Notes: a model not told the origin generated them from the sequence alone. DNA of 64,000 nucleotides from LZORAL124-50-18 sp051208045 (GCA_051208045.1 JBPJFY010000001.1:1116001-1180000); one strand, 5' to 3'; numbered from the stretch's first letter, positions 25,233 through 34,375 are shown. Translations and numbers: made by a program.

Positions 25233-25276
25233 TAATCGGGTAACCGGGGGTATCTAGCCCCCAGTCCCCACAACAC
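25233..25276 (-). repeat. 44-bp repeat, copy B, with an adjoining hairpin to about 25319
   Basis: An exact inverted copy of 20695-20738. On the minus strand it is preceded by a GC-rich hairpin region (ACGCCCTGTGCGGAGCCG at 25318-25301, later ATGCAGGGTG) that could be a group II intron domain V-like stem with a 13-base insertion, making this copy the longer remnant. It is followed on that strand by TTAGGCAC, which resembles an attC core (GTTRRRY). No reverse transcriptase gene is present. Confidence 0.6.
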
Positions 25277-25601
25277 CCTGCATGACTGCGCGTCCCGGCG
25301 GCTCCGCACAGGGCGTTTCACTTAGGATAGTGAAGCTCCGATTATGATTTTGCCGGTTAGACCATAGCATCGCTCGTAGTCATTTCTAACGTCTGCTTTT
25401 TCTGACAATCTCAATAGATAAGTGCTTAACATAAAGTCTGCTGTGGCCCTCGAGCAGTCAAATTCACATATAGGAACTTTGTACAGAGCGCGCTATAATC
25501 CTCATTCGCTTTTAAGTAAGAGCAGTTTTTGCTTCTAATCTATTGGTATTGCGATAGTGACCAATGATTTTAAACTCAACTAGAAACGAAGATTTATTAT
25601 T
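25277..25601. promoter_or_regulatory. Leader and promoter region of the cold-shock gene
   Basis: The left part continues the repeat-B hairpin. The right part contains TATAAT at 25494-25499 (GCGCTATAATCC), a full -10 match about 100 bases before the start codon, with only a poor -35. The resulting leader of roughly 95 bases is consistent with the long structured 5' UTR of cspA-type mRNAs. No gene is seen here. Confidence 0.45.
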
Positions 25602-25805
25602 ATGAGTACAGGAACAGTTAAGTGGTTTAACTCCGAAAAAGGCTATGGATTTATTACACCAGATGACGGTGGTAAAGATCTGTTTGTACACCATTCTGAA
25701 ATTCAAGTTAGTGGTTACAAGTCACTGGATGAAGGACAGAAGGTTGACTACGTAGTAGGCAAGGGTCAAAAAGGTCCTTGTGCCACCAATGTTAAGCCTC
25801 TTTAA
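25602..25805 (+). CDS. CspA-family cold-shock protein
   Basis: A 67-residue single-domain cold-shock protein that would bind single-stranded RNA or DNA as an RNA chaperone. RNP1 is GYGFI in SEKGYGFITPDDG and RNP2 is LFVHHSEI, both intact. The His-rich RNP2 and typical length make the family certain, but the paralog (cspA, cspD or other) cannot be named. A long leader precedes it and a hairpin follows. Confidence 0.95.
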   Translation: MSTGTVKWFNSEKGYGFITPDDGGKDLFVHHSEIQVSGYKSLDEGQKVDYVVGKGQKGPCATNVKPL

Positions 25806-25842
25806 ATTGGATCGATACATATAGCAACAACGCTCAATGATC

Positions 25843-25864
25843 ACCCAGCACTAAAATGCTGGGT
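25843..25864 (+). terminator. Hairpin after the cold-shock gene
   Basis: ACCCAGCA (25843-25850) pairs perfectly with TGCTGGGT (25857-25864) around a 6-base loop. The following CAAAAC lacks a T-run, so it is a weak terminator or an RNA-stabilising 3' hairpin, placed between convergent genes. Confidence 0.45.
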
Positions 25865-25925
25865 CAAAACGAATCAAGCGCATTAAATCACCATTAGAAC
25901 TCGTAGGGTAACCCCAAAAATTACT

Positions 25926-26912
25926 CTACGAGTGCTGCGATTCAGCCCGCGGACTGTACCCGGTCCAGTTTTTGTACGCCTTGGAAAAAGCGCTGCGATC
26001 GCTGTACCCCAACAATTGGGCGATGTCGTCAAGGCTGTATTTCGAGTTACTCAAATACAGTTGAGCAAGTTCTTTGCGTGTCTCCATTACCAGGTCCCGG
26101 AAGGTGATTTCTTCTTCCGCAAGCCGTCGATCCAGCGTTTTTTCACTCATGTTGTAAAGTTGTGCCAGCACAGATTTCGTGTGGGTGCCTGTCGGCAGGT
26201 TGGCCCGGATGGACTCCCGCACTTTTTCAGAAAACCGGTGAGTGAAGTCTGCCTGCTTGCGTGACAGCTTTTCCAGTAACATCTGGTGGTAATCTGCGTC
26301 AGCACTGTGCAACGGTTTTTCCGCGTCGGCGAGAGGCAGCGTAATGCAGGATTGTGGTTGGGAAAACGCGGGCGTTAAGCCCAGGTAGTGCGTATAACGC
26401 TCCGGGGTGGTCATGTTCGGGTGGGAGAACGCCACATGAATCGCGCCTTTATGGTGGTGAAGCACCCATTGCAGGTAATTCACGAGGATGCCGATCGCGC
26501 CTTCATTGACCATGGCGCTGTCTTCTGGGTGGGGCATGTCATTGCTGACCGTCACTCTAAGCGAGTCGCCAGTCACCTCGGTTCGAATATCAACGATGTT
26601 GTGATACAGGGCAGGGAGGGCACCAATCCGTTCAAATCCGGTTTTTATGTTGGCTGCGGTCATGAAGAGGTAACCCAGGCCATTGAACACGTTGGGCGAG
26701 ATAAATTTCGCCACCTTCAGCCCCAGCTCCTTGTCGTCGACGATGGCGTAGAGCTGGTGTATGGCCAGTTTGGCAAAATGAATGCCGCTGGCCGCGAGAT
26801 TCACCGATTCCGGTGGGTCCAGAAACTCTTTGAGATCATCGGAAAGCCGCAAACCATCAGCATTAACGACTTCCCGCAGCATGGTAAACAAGTTGTTGTC
26901 TTTGGGATCCAT
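25926..26912 (-). CDS. AraC-family transcriptional regulator (OruR-like)
   Basis: A 328-residue regulator with an N-terminal arabinose-binding-type effector domain and a C-terminal AraC helix-turn-helix pair (SVLAQLYNMSEKTLDRRLAEE and SLDDIAQLLGYSDRSAFSKA). The length matches the OruR/ArgR-type AraC group. The ATG at 26912 (MDPKDNN) gives this standard length; upstream in-frame sequence is unlike the family. It is divergent from the exported-protein gene at 27135 across 222 bases and may regulate it. The effector is unknown. Confidence 0.85.
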   Translation of the reverse strand: MDPKDNNLFTMLREVVNADGLRLSDDLKEFLDPPESVNLAASGIHFAKLAIHQLYAIVDDKELGLKVAKFISPNVFNGLGYLFMTAANIKTGFERIGALPALYHNIVDIRTEVTGDSLRVTVSNDMPHPEDSAMVNEGAIGILVNYLQWVLHHHKGAIHVAFSHPNMTTPERYTHYLGLTPAFSQPQSCITLPLADAEKPLHSADADYHQMLLEKLSRKQADFTHRFSEKVRESIRANLPTGTHTKSVLAQLYNMSEKTLDRRLAEEEITFRDLVMETRKELAQLYLSNSKYSLDDIAQLLGYSDRSAFSKAYKNWTGYSPRAESQHS

Positions 26913-27134
26913 TTTTTTCTTATTGTGTTGACCAATGACTTCATTCCCCGCAGTAGCGAAGGGGATACCTCGATAGAGAGCATAGTGACAGATTCTTGTG
27001 ATACTCACCACACTCTTTTTGTAATGTCTTAAATGGACAACCCGTGACGGAAAAATTGACATAGCGCTCATAAAGCGAACGTTCAATAGTAGCACCTGAA
27101 TAAAAACACAATAAATACAGCAAGGTGATACAAC

Positions 27135-28232
27135 ATGTTCAGTGCTCAACGTACCCGTTGGACGGGTTGCGGCGTGCTCGGGCTACTGGTTGCGCTGCCC
27201 GTGCAGGCGGAACTGCAGGCAATTGACGACGACGCATTACGGAATTATACCGGGCAGGCGTATATTGCGATTGATCAGAACCGGTGGGACGATCGTGATT
27301 ACGTGCGGGTGAATTTGGGGATGACGATTAAAACCCAACTTAACGCGGACAAACTGGTTTTGGGTGAGTACCATCGCTATGAAAACGGGGGGGGCTGTGT
27401 CGGGTGTACGGGGTCTGAAGCTGGGCTGGAGCAAAATCCGGCAGACATCATGATCGATAACTTTTCTTTGGGCACCATCGCCGAGAATGATGGCATTCAG
27501 CCCGATGGGAACTTCTACCGCAAGGGAGAAATTGTGCCGTTCACGCTCATTGATCCCTATCTGGAATACGCGATTGAATCCGATGGTACACCGGTAGGTA
27601 TTCGCATGGGCTTCAAAGGAGCGCAGGGAACGCTCGGCGGGGAGATTTTGAGTCTCACAGGGAACTTGCCGGTAGATATCAAAGATACCGCCTCCGCACT
27701 CCGTGATGCCCCTAATCGGCCCTGGTGGATAGACTTGGCAGGCGCAATTCTTGGTCGGACCCCCGTAGAAAGCCAGGCAGAGCTGGTACGGGCGCCCTCG
27801 GGGACTGGTGGTAGTCTCGATTATGGCACCGGAGGCGAATTGGATCCGGTGCGGGCAAGTTGGGTGGGTATTCCGGATGGTGCTCCGTTTTCCATCGGCC
27901 CGATTTTTCTCATTGGAAAAATCAATTTTAATACTGACCACTGTAATTTGTTCGGCATTCCCACGTGCTTCCCACTGACCAACTTCAAGAGCATCAACAT
28001 TGGCGAACGGCAGTCGGATGATACTTATACGCCTGTGGAAGGGCTCTTTGCGTCCTTCCAGACGAAGAGCGTGCAGTGGTATAACCCGGAGAACAATCAG
28101 TCTACGCTCACCACGGAAGGGGCCTTTCTCAATATTCCGGATGGCGGTATTCAATTGACACTGGATGAAGCGTTCAACGGCTTGCAGCGGCAACGCGTGG
28201 AGTATGTGGATCGGGGTGTCGGGCTTTTCTAA
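27135..28232 (+). CDS. Exported protein of unknown function
   Basis: A 365-residue protein with a signal peptide (GCGVLGLLVALPVQA). The mature start ELQAIDDDALRNYTGQAYI resembles the 'D..L...TGQ' opening of a poorly characterised family of exported gammaproteobacterial proteins. The rest is rich in strands and Gly/Asp and has two Cys pairs (CVGC and CNLFGIPTC). Cell-surface or periplasmic location is likely. AAGGTGA precedes the ATG. It is divergent from the AraC regulator. I do not recognise a function. Confidence 0.75.
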   Translation: MFSAQRTRWTGCGVLGLLVALPVQAELQAIDDDALRNYTGQAYIAIDQNRWDDRDYVRVNLGMTIKTQLNADKLVLGEYHRYENGGGCVGCTGSEAGLEQNPADIMIDNFSLGTIAENDGIQPDGNFYRKGEIVPFTLIDPYLEYAIESDGTPVGIRMGFKGAQGTLGGEILSLTGNLPVDIKDTASALRDAPNRPWWIDLAGAILGRTPVESQAELVRAPSGTGGSLDYGTGGELDPVRASWVGIPDGAPFSIGPIFLIGKINFNTDHCNLFGIPTCFPLTNFKSINIGERQSDDTYTPVEGLFASFQTKSVQWYNPENNQSTLTTEGAFLNIPDGGIQLTLDEAFNGLQRQRVEYVDRGVGLF

Positions 28233-28284
28233 CCGGAAGTCATGCCACTATACTACCCCCTGACGAAGATGCGTGAAGGGGCGT

Positions 28285-28767
28285 ATGAACAAGGCAGATT
28301 TTATTCAGGAAGTGCTCAGGACGTTGTCCGCTGAGCAGGACACCATTGTACAGGCGGCAAATGAAGCGCGTGCCACCGCAACCCACTCGGAGTCCAAGGC
28401 AGAAAACAAATATGACACGTTTGGCCTGGAGGCAGCGTACCTCGCGGAGGGGTTGTCACGCCGGGTGGCGGAAATACAATCTGCGCTGCAGCAACTGGCA
28501 AAATTGCCAGCAATCGACTTGAGCGAGTTGCCGATTACGCCGGGGGCCCTGGTCATTCTGGAGTCGGAGGAAACCGGCCAACAGGACGGCTACTTTCTGG
28601 TGCCTTGTCACGGCGGAGCGGTGGTGACCTGGGAGGATCGCGCCTGGCGTTTGGTGACCACCCAAACGCCACTGGGTCGCCAGTTGCTCGGCAAAGAGGT
28701 GGACGATGAAGTTCAGCTCAGCTTGCAAGGTCGTGACGTGCGGTATCTGATTGTTTCCGTCAATTAA
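28285..28767 (+). CDS. GreA/GreB C-terminal-like protein
   Basis: A 160-residue cytoplasmic protein. The N-terminal half is helical with conserved EVLRTLSAEQDTIVQAANEA and ENKYDTFGLEAAYLAEG, like the coiled-coil part of Gre factors, and the C-terminal half (TPLGRQLLGKEVDDEVQL) matches the GreA/B FKBP-like domain, which includes the 'P.G.aLlGk..GD.v' motif. It could bind RNA polymerase. The ATG at 28285 follows AAGGGGCG. Its stop overlaps the convergent DUF1704 gene by 8 bases. Confidence 0.7.
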   Translation: MNKADFIQEVLRTLSAEQDTIVQAANEARATATHSESKAENKYDTFGLEAAYLAEGLSRRVAEIQSALQQLAKLPAIDLSELPITPGALVILESEETGQQDGYFLVPCHGGAVVTWEDRAWRLVTTQTPLGRQLLGKEVDDEVQLSLQGRDVRYLIVSVN

Positions 28768-30040
28768 GCAAATGACGATAATCTTTTTCCAGCTGGTCAA
28801 ATGGCAGGTTTCCGATAAACCGCCCGAAGCTCAACCACGCGGCTAGCCCGCGGAAATCAGCGAAGTGGGGGGGGATGAACTGGGGCATCTGCAGATAGCC
28901 TTCGTCCATCAGATCGGAATAGACTTTAAAGTCGTCGATGGCCACCTTGCCGCAAAGCAGGATAGGAATTTTATCCAGTTGGCCCAACTGAATAGCAACA
29001 CGAATCAGGTTGTACACGAGCACGAAGCCTTTGATATACGCGAGGTCTTTGGTGAACGGCAAACCATTCGGTAAAGAACCCCGAAAGGCTCGACTGGCCA
29101 GTGTGTAGCATTCGCCCGCATTCACACCTTTATCAAGAAAATAACGATAGATCTCAATAAAATCAGCGCCCTCTGTCGCCAGGGTCACTGCGCGAATTCG
29201 ATTGATGAGTTTGCGCAGGCGGTCCGGCGTGGAACGCAGCGTAACAATCTCGGTGAGCACCGCCAAGCCTTCCTGGGTAATGGTCGACGAGGGCGTCCCT
29301 TTCGCCATGAAGGTCAGGTATTTTTGCTGCATGCCATTGAACGTCGTACCAATGTGAATCCAGCCTTCGTGGACTTCCAGGATTTCCAGTTCCCGGTGGC
29401 TGAACATAACGTCCTGGTTGAGTTTGAGCTGATCACTCCCGGCGGCGGCATCGGAGACGATACCGTCACTGAGTACCACTTTCACCGGCACATCCGGCAT
29501 GCTTTGCTTCACTTTCTGGGAGAGTATTTTTACCGCGTCTTCCGCGGGTAACTCTTTGACATTTTCCGGCAGCAGTTCCGAACCCATTTGTTCCAGCGTC
29601 GATTCAAGCATCATCCCCAGTTCAGCCAGACTGGGTTCACCGGCGTGAAATACATCGAGCGGCCCGCCGTAGAGTTCCACCGAATAGGCGTTAAAATCAG
29701 GCGTCCCACGGGCCTCCAACATTTGCAGCACCACACGATACTCGCTGCACATTTTACGCATGAGCTTACCCACAGGATTGAGCTGGCCAATCTGGTTGGT
29801 GATCTGCCGTTCCAGCGCCAGAAACTCACTGCGTTTTTCCGCGATGTTGAACCCCAGCGACCGGCTGCGATAGTAGTCCGCCGTGATGTCCGGCTGCTTC
29901 TTTCCCTTGGATGCGAGGAACGCTTCTCGCACAGAGGTATCCCAATTCACGGCATCCAGGACGCGGATCGGCGCTTGAACAGCGATGAGCTGGTCAGACA
30001 GGCTTTTGATCGTTTGGTTTAACGTGCGTTTTTTGGCCAT
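28760..30040 (-). CDS. DUF1704 (QEGLA-motif) putative zinc metallocarboxypeptidase
   Basis: A 426-residue DUF1704 protein, annotated in many genomes as 'flavohemoglobin expression-modulating QEGLA motif protein'. Residues 224-229 read HEGWIH, an HExxxH zinc signature, and TQEGLAVLTE at 255-264 supplies the family's QEGLA and a likely third ligand. DUF1704 includes the eukaryotic tubulin-tail carboxypeptidase MATCAP, so C-terminal residue removal from a protein or peptide is a reasonable inference. It is 28 bases downstream of the GNAT-C39 gene on the same strand and faces the RimK-like ligase gene beyond it. Confidence 0.8.
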   Translation of the reverse strand: MAKKRTLNQTIKSLSDQLIAVQAPIRVLDAVNWDTSVREAFLASKGKKQPDITADYYRSRSLGFNIAEKRSEFLALERQITNQIGQLNPVGKLMRKMCSEYRVVLQMLEARGTPDFNAYSVELYGGPLDVFHAGEPSLAELGMMLESTLEQMGSELLPENVKELPAEDAVKILSQKVKQSMPDVPVKVVLSDGIVSDAAAGSDQLKLNQDVMFSHRELEILEVHEGWIHIGTTFNGMQQKYLTFMAKGTPSSTITQEGLAVLTEIVTLRSTPDRLRKLINRIRAVTLATEGADFIEIYRYFLDKGVNAGECYTLASRAFRGSLPNGLPFTKDLAYIKGFVLVYNLIRVAIQLGQLDKIPILLCGKVAIDDFKVYSDLMDEGYLQMPQFIPPHFADFRGLAAWLSFGRFIGNLPFDQLEKDYRHLLN

Positions 30041-30068
30041 GAGTTACTCCTGTACTCAAAGAGGTGAA

Positions 30069-31229
30069 TTAGCTGCGGTTAGGTTGCAGGACGATGCAGG
30101 TGCGCAGTTTTTTCTGTCCGAAAGTTGACATCTTTTCAAAATCTGCGCGCGCAATGGGCACATATTGGCAATCAACCGGGCCATGCTGGCTTTCCGTCGG
30201 GTCGGGATCATGCAGATAAAAACACAACTCATCAGCGCCCACGAGCATGACCCAATGCGGGGCTTTTTTCCCGTCAAACCGGTAGGTGCTGATCAACATG
30301 ACGACAGCGCAGCCTGCGGCCAGAAATGCTGCAATCTGGGTTTGAGAAATGTCCTGGTAATGTATCGGGATTTCCTGGTCCCGGGCCTTGTGTTTGAACT
30401 GGGCATCGACCGTAGCCATCACTTGCTTTTTCTTTTCTGTACGCACGCCTTCCAGAAACAACGGGTGGGCATGGTTGATGTACACTTCCGCTGAAAAGCC
30501 CTGCTTGACGGCGGCAAGCGCCAGGCCCACCGGGTGACAGCCGCCATGCCCGGAAGTCATGAAAATGGTGGTAGCAATACGCCAGATATCCAGCTCCTGC
30601 TCCTGGCAGAGGTTAAAGCCGTTGCTCAGGCTGGCCATGGCCATCATCAAGGATGCTGGGCCGCAGGTGAACTCCGTGGTTTGCTGGTACCAGGGGATGT
30701 GTTTCTCAATGACCGCATCCGAGGGATGACGAATGCATTTCTGCATGCGCAGCGCATCTTTGTGGTCTTCATAATAATCGGACAAATACCCGAACTGCCG
30801 ATAGCCCATATGCTCATATAGTGTAATGGCGGCCAGGTTGTCTTGTGCTACTTCGAGCCGCATGTACAAACGCTCTTTTTCTACCGTGGCTTTTTCAAGG
30901 GCCTGAAGCAGTTTTTTTCCCATGCCCAGACCGCGCGCCTGCGCCGAGATGGCAATGGAATAGAGGCGTGCCAGACGGGTACCCTGCTGAAGCAACACGA
31001 GACCATAGCCCAGCACTACGTCATTGTGTTCAGCGACCAGGAAGACGCGATTGTCTGCTTTGATCCAGTGCTTGAAACGGCGCGGGCTGAGTCGGTCAGA
31101 AGAAAACGTGGCCTGTTCGATCTCCACCAGGCGGTCAAGATCATCGCGCGTGACAGGCCGGAGTATAACCGGCGTTTCAGTAGCAGTTGGGCCTGCGGAG
31201 ACAGCGGTGGTTGGCATCGTATGAAACAC
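30069..31229 (-). CDS. GNAT acetyltransferase fused to a C39-like peptidase domain
   Basis: A 386-residue two-domain protein. Residues about 22-165 form a GNAT fold with the acetyl-CoA loop SAQARGLGMGKKLL. Residues about 188-380 form a C39-like papain fold with the Cys motif TTEFTCGPASLMMAM and the His motif GKKAPHWVMLVG. It would acylate an amine and/or cleave a peptide. The gene is operonic with DUF1704 and divergent (123 bases) from the ATP-grasp ligase. The combination suggests processing of one peptide or protein tail. Confidence 0.85.
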   Translation of the reverse strand: MFHTMPTTAVSAGPTATETPVILRPVTRDDLDRLVEIEQATFSSDRLSPRRFKHWIKADNRVFLVAEHNDVVLGYGLVLLQQGTRLARLYSIAISAQARGLGMGKKLLQALEKATVEKERLYMRLEVAQDNLAAITLYEHMGYRQFGYLSDYYEDHKDALRMQKCIRHPSDAVIEKHIPWYQQTTEFTCGPASLMMAMASLSNGFNLCQEQELDIWRIATTIFMTSGHGGCHPVGLALAAVKQGFSAEVYINHAHPLFLEGVRTEKKKQVMATVDAQFKHKARDQEIPIHYQDISQTQIAAFLAAGCAVVMLISTYRFDGKKAPHWVMLVGADELCFYLHDPDPTESQHGPVDCQYVPIARADFEKMSTFGQKKLRTCIVLQPNRS

Positions 31230-31352
31230 CTGGCAAATAAGTGGCGAGGTAGCGTTACCCTCAAAAATTTCCGTGCAGCATATATAAAAATAGCTTATCT
31301 TTCATCATTGTGTTTTAACCATTTTTCTCGCCGGCCGGCGAAAGGATCCAGA

Positions 31353-32819
31353 ATGTCTCAAGTGTTTATTGTGGTGGATGATAAAGCCAGTTGGGCGCCT
31401 TATTATCCGAGTGATCGGGTGATCAGTTTCAAGGAATACCTGACCATGCAGGAGACATCCCAGCGGGTGCGGGTCATCAATTTGTGCCGGAGTGATCAAT
31501 ATCTGAGTGAAGGGTATTATTGTTCGTTGCTTGCCGAGGCAAGATCGCACCATGTGCTGCCCTCCATTCGCGTGCTGAATGATCTCGCGCATCCCATCTT
31601 GTCCCAGATTCAGTTGGGCAGTGTTTTGCCTAAGTTGGAAAAAGCACTGAAAGGCAAACCGGTGGATACAGAGATTGTGGTGAACAGTTATTTCGGCAAG
31701 TCGGTCGAGGAAGCTTTCCGCGGCCTGTCCCGCTTGCTGTTTGAGCGCTTTCCGTGCCCGATTTTGCAGTACACCCTGAAGCACAATGGCCGATGGGAAG
31801 TGGCAGAACTAAAGGCCATTGATTATTTACAGTTGGATGACGACCAGCAAACCGCTTTTGCCGAATCGCTGGACGAGTTCAGCACAAAAATCTGGCGGTC
31901 GCCGAAGAAGCAGAAAGCGAGCCGGTATGACATGGCCATCCTGGTGAATCCCGATGAAACGCTGCCACCGAGTAATCCGGCGGCCTTGAAGAAGTTTATT
32001 CAGGCGGGGAAGAATCTCGGCATTAACGTCGAAATTATCCATCCAGGGGACTTCATGCGCATTCCGGAGTACGATGCGCTGTTCATCCGGGAAACGACCA
32101 GCATTGATCATCACACCTATCGGTTTGCCAAGAAGGCCGAACAGGAAGGCTTGGTGGTGATGGATGATCCTACGTCTATTTTACGTTGCACAAACAAAAT
32201 TTATCTGGCCAAGTTGTTTGAGCACCACAAAGTGCCAACGCCGAAAACGGTGCTGTTACAGCGTACCGATCCCACGACGCTAACCCAGGCGATTGAAACG
32301 CTCGGGTTTCCCATTGTGCTCAAGATTCCCGATGGTGCGTTTTCCCGAGGAGTGGTCAAAGTTGAAAATGAGGCGGCGTTGCAGGAGCAGGTCGATAAGC
32401 TGTTCGATCATTCAAGCCTGTTGTTGGCGCAGGAATACCTCTACACCGATTTCGACTGGCGCATTGGTATTTTAAATAACAAGCCGATTTATGCCTGCCG
32501 GTATTACATGGTGAAGAACCACTGGCAGATTTATCGACACAGTAACTCCAGCAAAACGGCCAGCGGTGGTTTCGACACCATGGCGACTTTTGAAGTGCCC
32601 AAAGCGGTATTACAGGCCGCGATGAAGGCGACGAAACCGATTGGCAACGGGCTCTATGGTGTGGATGTCAAAGAGTCCAAGGGCAAAGGGTATGTGATTG
32701 AAGTCAACGACAATCCCAATGTGGATTCCGGCGTGGAAGATCGCTACCTGGGGGGCGAGTTGTATACGACGATTGTCAGCGAGTTCCTGCATCGCATAGA
32801 AGCACAGAAGAATGCGTGA
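31353..32819 (+). CDS. RimK-like ATP-grasp peptide ligase with an N-terminal RLAN domain
   Basis: A 488-residue ligase. An N-terminal RimK-like-ATP-grasp-associated domain (about residues 1-190) precedes the ATP-grasp domain (IVLKIPDGAFSRGVVKVE near 325-342 for nucleotide binding, and YVIEVNDNPNVDSGVED near 448-464 for Mg2+). RimK proteins add glutamates to the C-terminus of ribosomal protein S6; this larger homolog is a separate family. AAAGGA at 31341 supports the ATG at 31353. With the GNAT-C39 and DUF1704 neighbours it suggests addition and removal of C-terminal residues on an unknown target. Confidence 0.85.
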   Translation: MSQVFIVVDDKASWAPYYPSDRVISFKEYLTMQETSQRVRVINLCRSDQYLSEGYYCSLLAEARSHHVLPSIRVLNDLAHPILSQIQLGSVLPKLEKALKGKPVDTEIVVNSYFGKSVEEAFRGLSRLLFERFPCPILQYTLKHNGRWEVAELKAIDYLQLDDDQQTAFAESLDEFSTKIWRSPKKQKASRYDMAILVNPDETLPPSNPAALKKFIQAGKNLGINVEIIHPGDFMRIPEYDALFIRETTSIDHHTYRFAKKAEQEGLVVMDDPTSILRCTNKIYLAKLFEHHKVPTPKTVLLQRTDPTTLTQAIETLGFPIVLKIPDGAFSRGVVKVENEAALQEQVDKLFDHSSLLLAQEYLYTDFDWRIGILNNKPIYACRYYMVKNHWQIYRHSNSSKTASGGFDTMATFEVPKAVLQAAMKATKPIGNGLYGVDVKESKGKGYVIEVNDNPNVDSGVEDRYLGGELYTTIVSEFLHRIEAQKNA

Positions 32820-32883
32820 GGCCATGCATCAAAAAGGTCTACGCCTCTAAGAGGGGCCACGCATCGAGTAGCGCCCCTGCACC

Positions 32884-34326
32884 TCAGGGCGGGGGCTCTT
32901 GCGCAAAGCTTTTGAAGTAGAGTTCGTACTTTCCGGTCGGTGTGGCGAGAAGCGAGGGGTCGGACCCCGGGATGTTGTTTACCGTACTTTCCAGGGTCCA
33001 GGTGGTGCCGTCGTCATTGGAGCGGTAAATCTGAAGTCCGGTCGTGGTCGCAATGTAGAGCCGAATAAAATCACCAAAGTGGTGTAATTCAGGGATACCG
33101 GAAGGCAGTGTCACGGCCAGTTCCGTGAAGTTCACGCCGTCGTTGCTTCGGGAAAGAATATCTCCGTCGTCATGTGCAACCACCAGCAGCCAGCTCCCGT
33201 CCGGGAGTTCAATGGCAGAAGGATCTGTTCCGCCGTTCAGGGTGGTGAACACCTGTTGTTCCACCGTGAAATGAATGCCATCCGACGAGATGGCTGAGTA
33301 AAACGGGTGCTCACCAGTGTCTGGCGGGATCGCGCCATCCACGAACCAGCCTTGAAAGTAAAACAACCGATAACGTCCATCGCTCAGCCTCACAATGTCC
33401 GGATCGACAGCGTTACCATTAAACTGGCCGTCGAGGCGCACACAGCTTACCGGTTCTAACACGCCGGTATCGCTCATTTCATGAATGAATACACCGTGCT
33501 GCCCCGGATTGGCGTTGATGGCATACACCCAGGGTTTACCGTTGGGGCCAAGCACAGCGTCGGGAACCGAAGCGTGTTCCAGCAGAATCTGCTGGTCTAC
33601 ATCAAACGTTAAGCCATCGTCGGAAAAGGCCCGCTGCACCTGGTGTGAATACAAACCGCTATTGGTAGATTGTGTTGCATCGAGTTCCGGGCAGTCATCC
33701 GCATTCTGGTTGGCAATCAACGAGGCGACCATCAGGTCGCAGGCGGGATTCACCGTCAGGCTATCTGAGGTAACCGGGGTGAAGTAGGTTGCCATCGTGT
33801 CAGCCGACATGGATTCGGGGGCGCTGCCTGCTTCAACGGAGACGACGTAATGACGGGCAACCTGCAGGCGGTTGTTGAGCGTGGCTGCGTCGTCTGCCTG
33901 TGCGCCGGCAGCAATGTCGAGAGCAATACTCTGCAGCGTGCGTTCTCCGGAGGACAGAGCGCTTTCATAAAAGGCGAGGCCCCCGGCGTCTGGTGTACGG
34001 CCGAACAATTGCTGGTACAAGTTTGTGATGAGTTCGGAACTACTCAGTTGTGCGAAGCGCGTGGTGTATTCAGTCGATTGCGCAAAGGCGTCAATGATGG
34101 TGGTTAAATCGCCCGATTGCCCCGCTAGTTGGTTGGACCAATAACTGAGGCCACCGGTGTCTGCGGGGCGCCCATAGAAGGCGGCGTAGGCAGTGAGCAC
34201 ACTTTCCTCGTGGCTGGAAAATGCTCTGGTTTGACAGTCAGCCTGTACGGATGTTGCGCAGGCCAGAAAAAACGCCAGCAGGGCGGCAGCATAACATGGG
34301 TAATAAAGGGTGGGCTTGCCGATCAT
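32884..34326 (-). CDS. Secreted DUF4214 plus propeller-like protein
   Basis: A 480-residue exported protein. A signal peptide (LLAFFLACATSVQA) precedes a DUF4214 region with repeats FYGRPADTGGLSYW and LFGRTPDAGGLAFY (about residues 50-150). The C-terminal half contains sialidase/GH43-like blade motifs (SDDGLTFDVDQQ, SSDGIHFTVEQ, SNDGVNFTELA, SNDDGTTWTLE), typical of five-bladed beta-propellers. It could bind or cleave surface glycans. Catalytic residues for a glycosidase cannot be confirmed. GAGAGAG precedes the ATG. Confidence 0.8.
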   Translation of the reverse strand: MIGKPTLYYPCYAAALLAFFLACATSVQADCQTRAFSSHEESVLTAYAAFYGRPADTGGLSYWSNQLAGQSGDLTTIIDAFAQSTEYTTRFAQLSSSELITNLYQQLFGRTPDAGGLAFYESALSSGERTLQSIALDIAAGAQADDAATLNNRLQVARHYVVSVEAGSAPESMSADTMATYFTPVTSDSLTVNPACDLMVASLIANQNADDCPELDATQSTNSGLYSHQVQRAFSDDGLTFDVDQQILLEHASVPDAVLGPNGKPWVYAINANPGQHGVFIHEMSDTGVLEPVSCVRLDGQFNGNAVDPDIVRLSDGRYRLFYFQGWFVDGAIPPDTGEHPFYSAISSDGIHFTVEQQVFTTLNGGTDPSAIELPDGSWLLVVAHDDGDILSRSNDGVNFTELAVTLPSGIPELHHFGDFIRLYIATTTGLQIYRSNDDGTTWTLESTVNNIPGSDPSLLATPTGKYELYFKSFAQEPPP

Positions 34327-34336
34327 GACTCTCTCC

Positions 34337-34375
34337 CGGTGAGATCGTATATCGTTGATACTGTATATCGGTGAG
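34337..34375 (-). promoter_or_regulatory. Short direct repeats upstream of the DUF4214 gene
   Basis: On the plus strand CGGTGAG occurs at 34337-34343 and 34369-34375, and GTATATCG occurs at 34347-34354 and 34363-34370. The repeats sit within 50 bases of the start codon and could be an operator. The site is weakly supported. Confidence 0.25.

Noticed and set aside
25233..25345. Complete group II intron at copy B
   Set aside because: No reverse transcriptase frame and no room for domains I-IV; at most a 3' fragment.
27237..28193. Minus-strand frame opposite the exported protein at 27135
   Set aside because: The plus-strand frame has a signal peptide and a good ribosome site; the antisense frame has neither.
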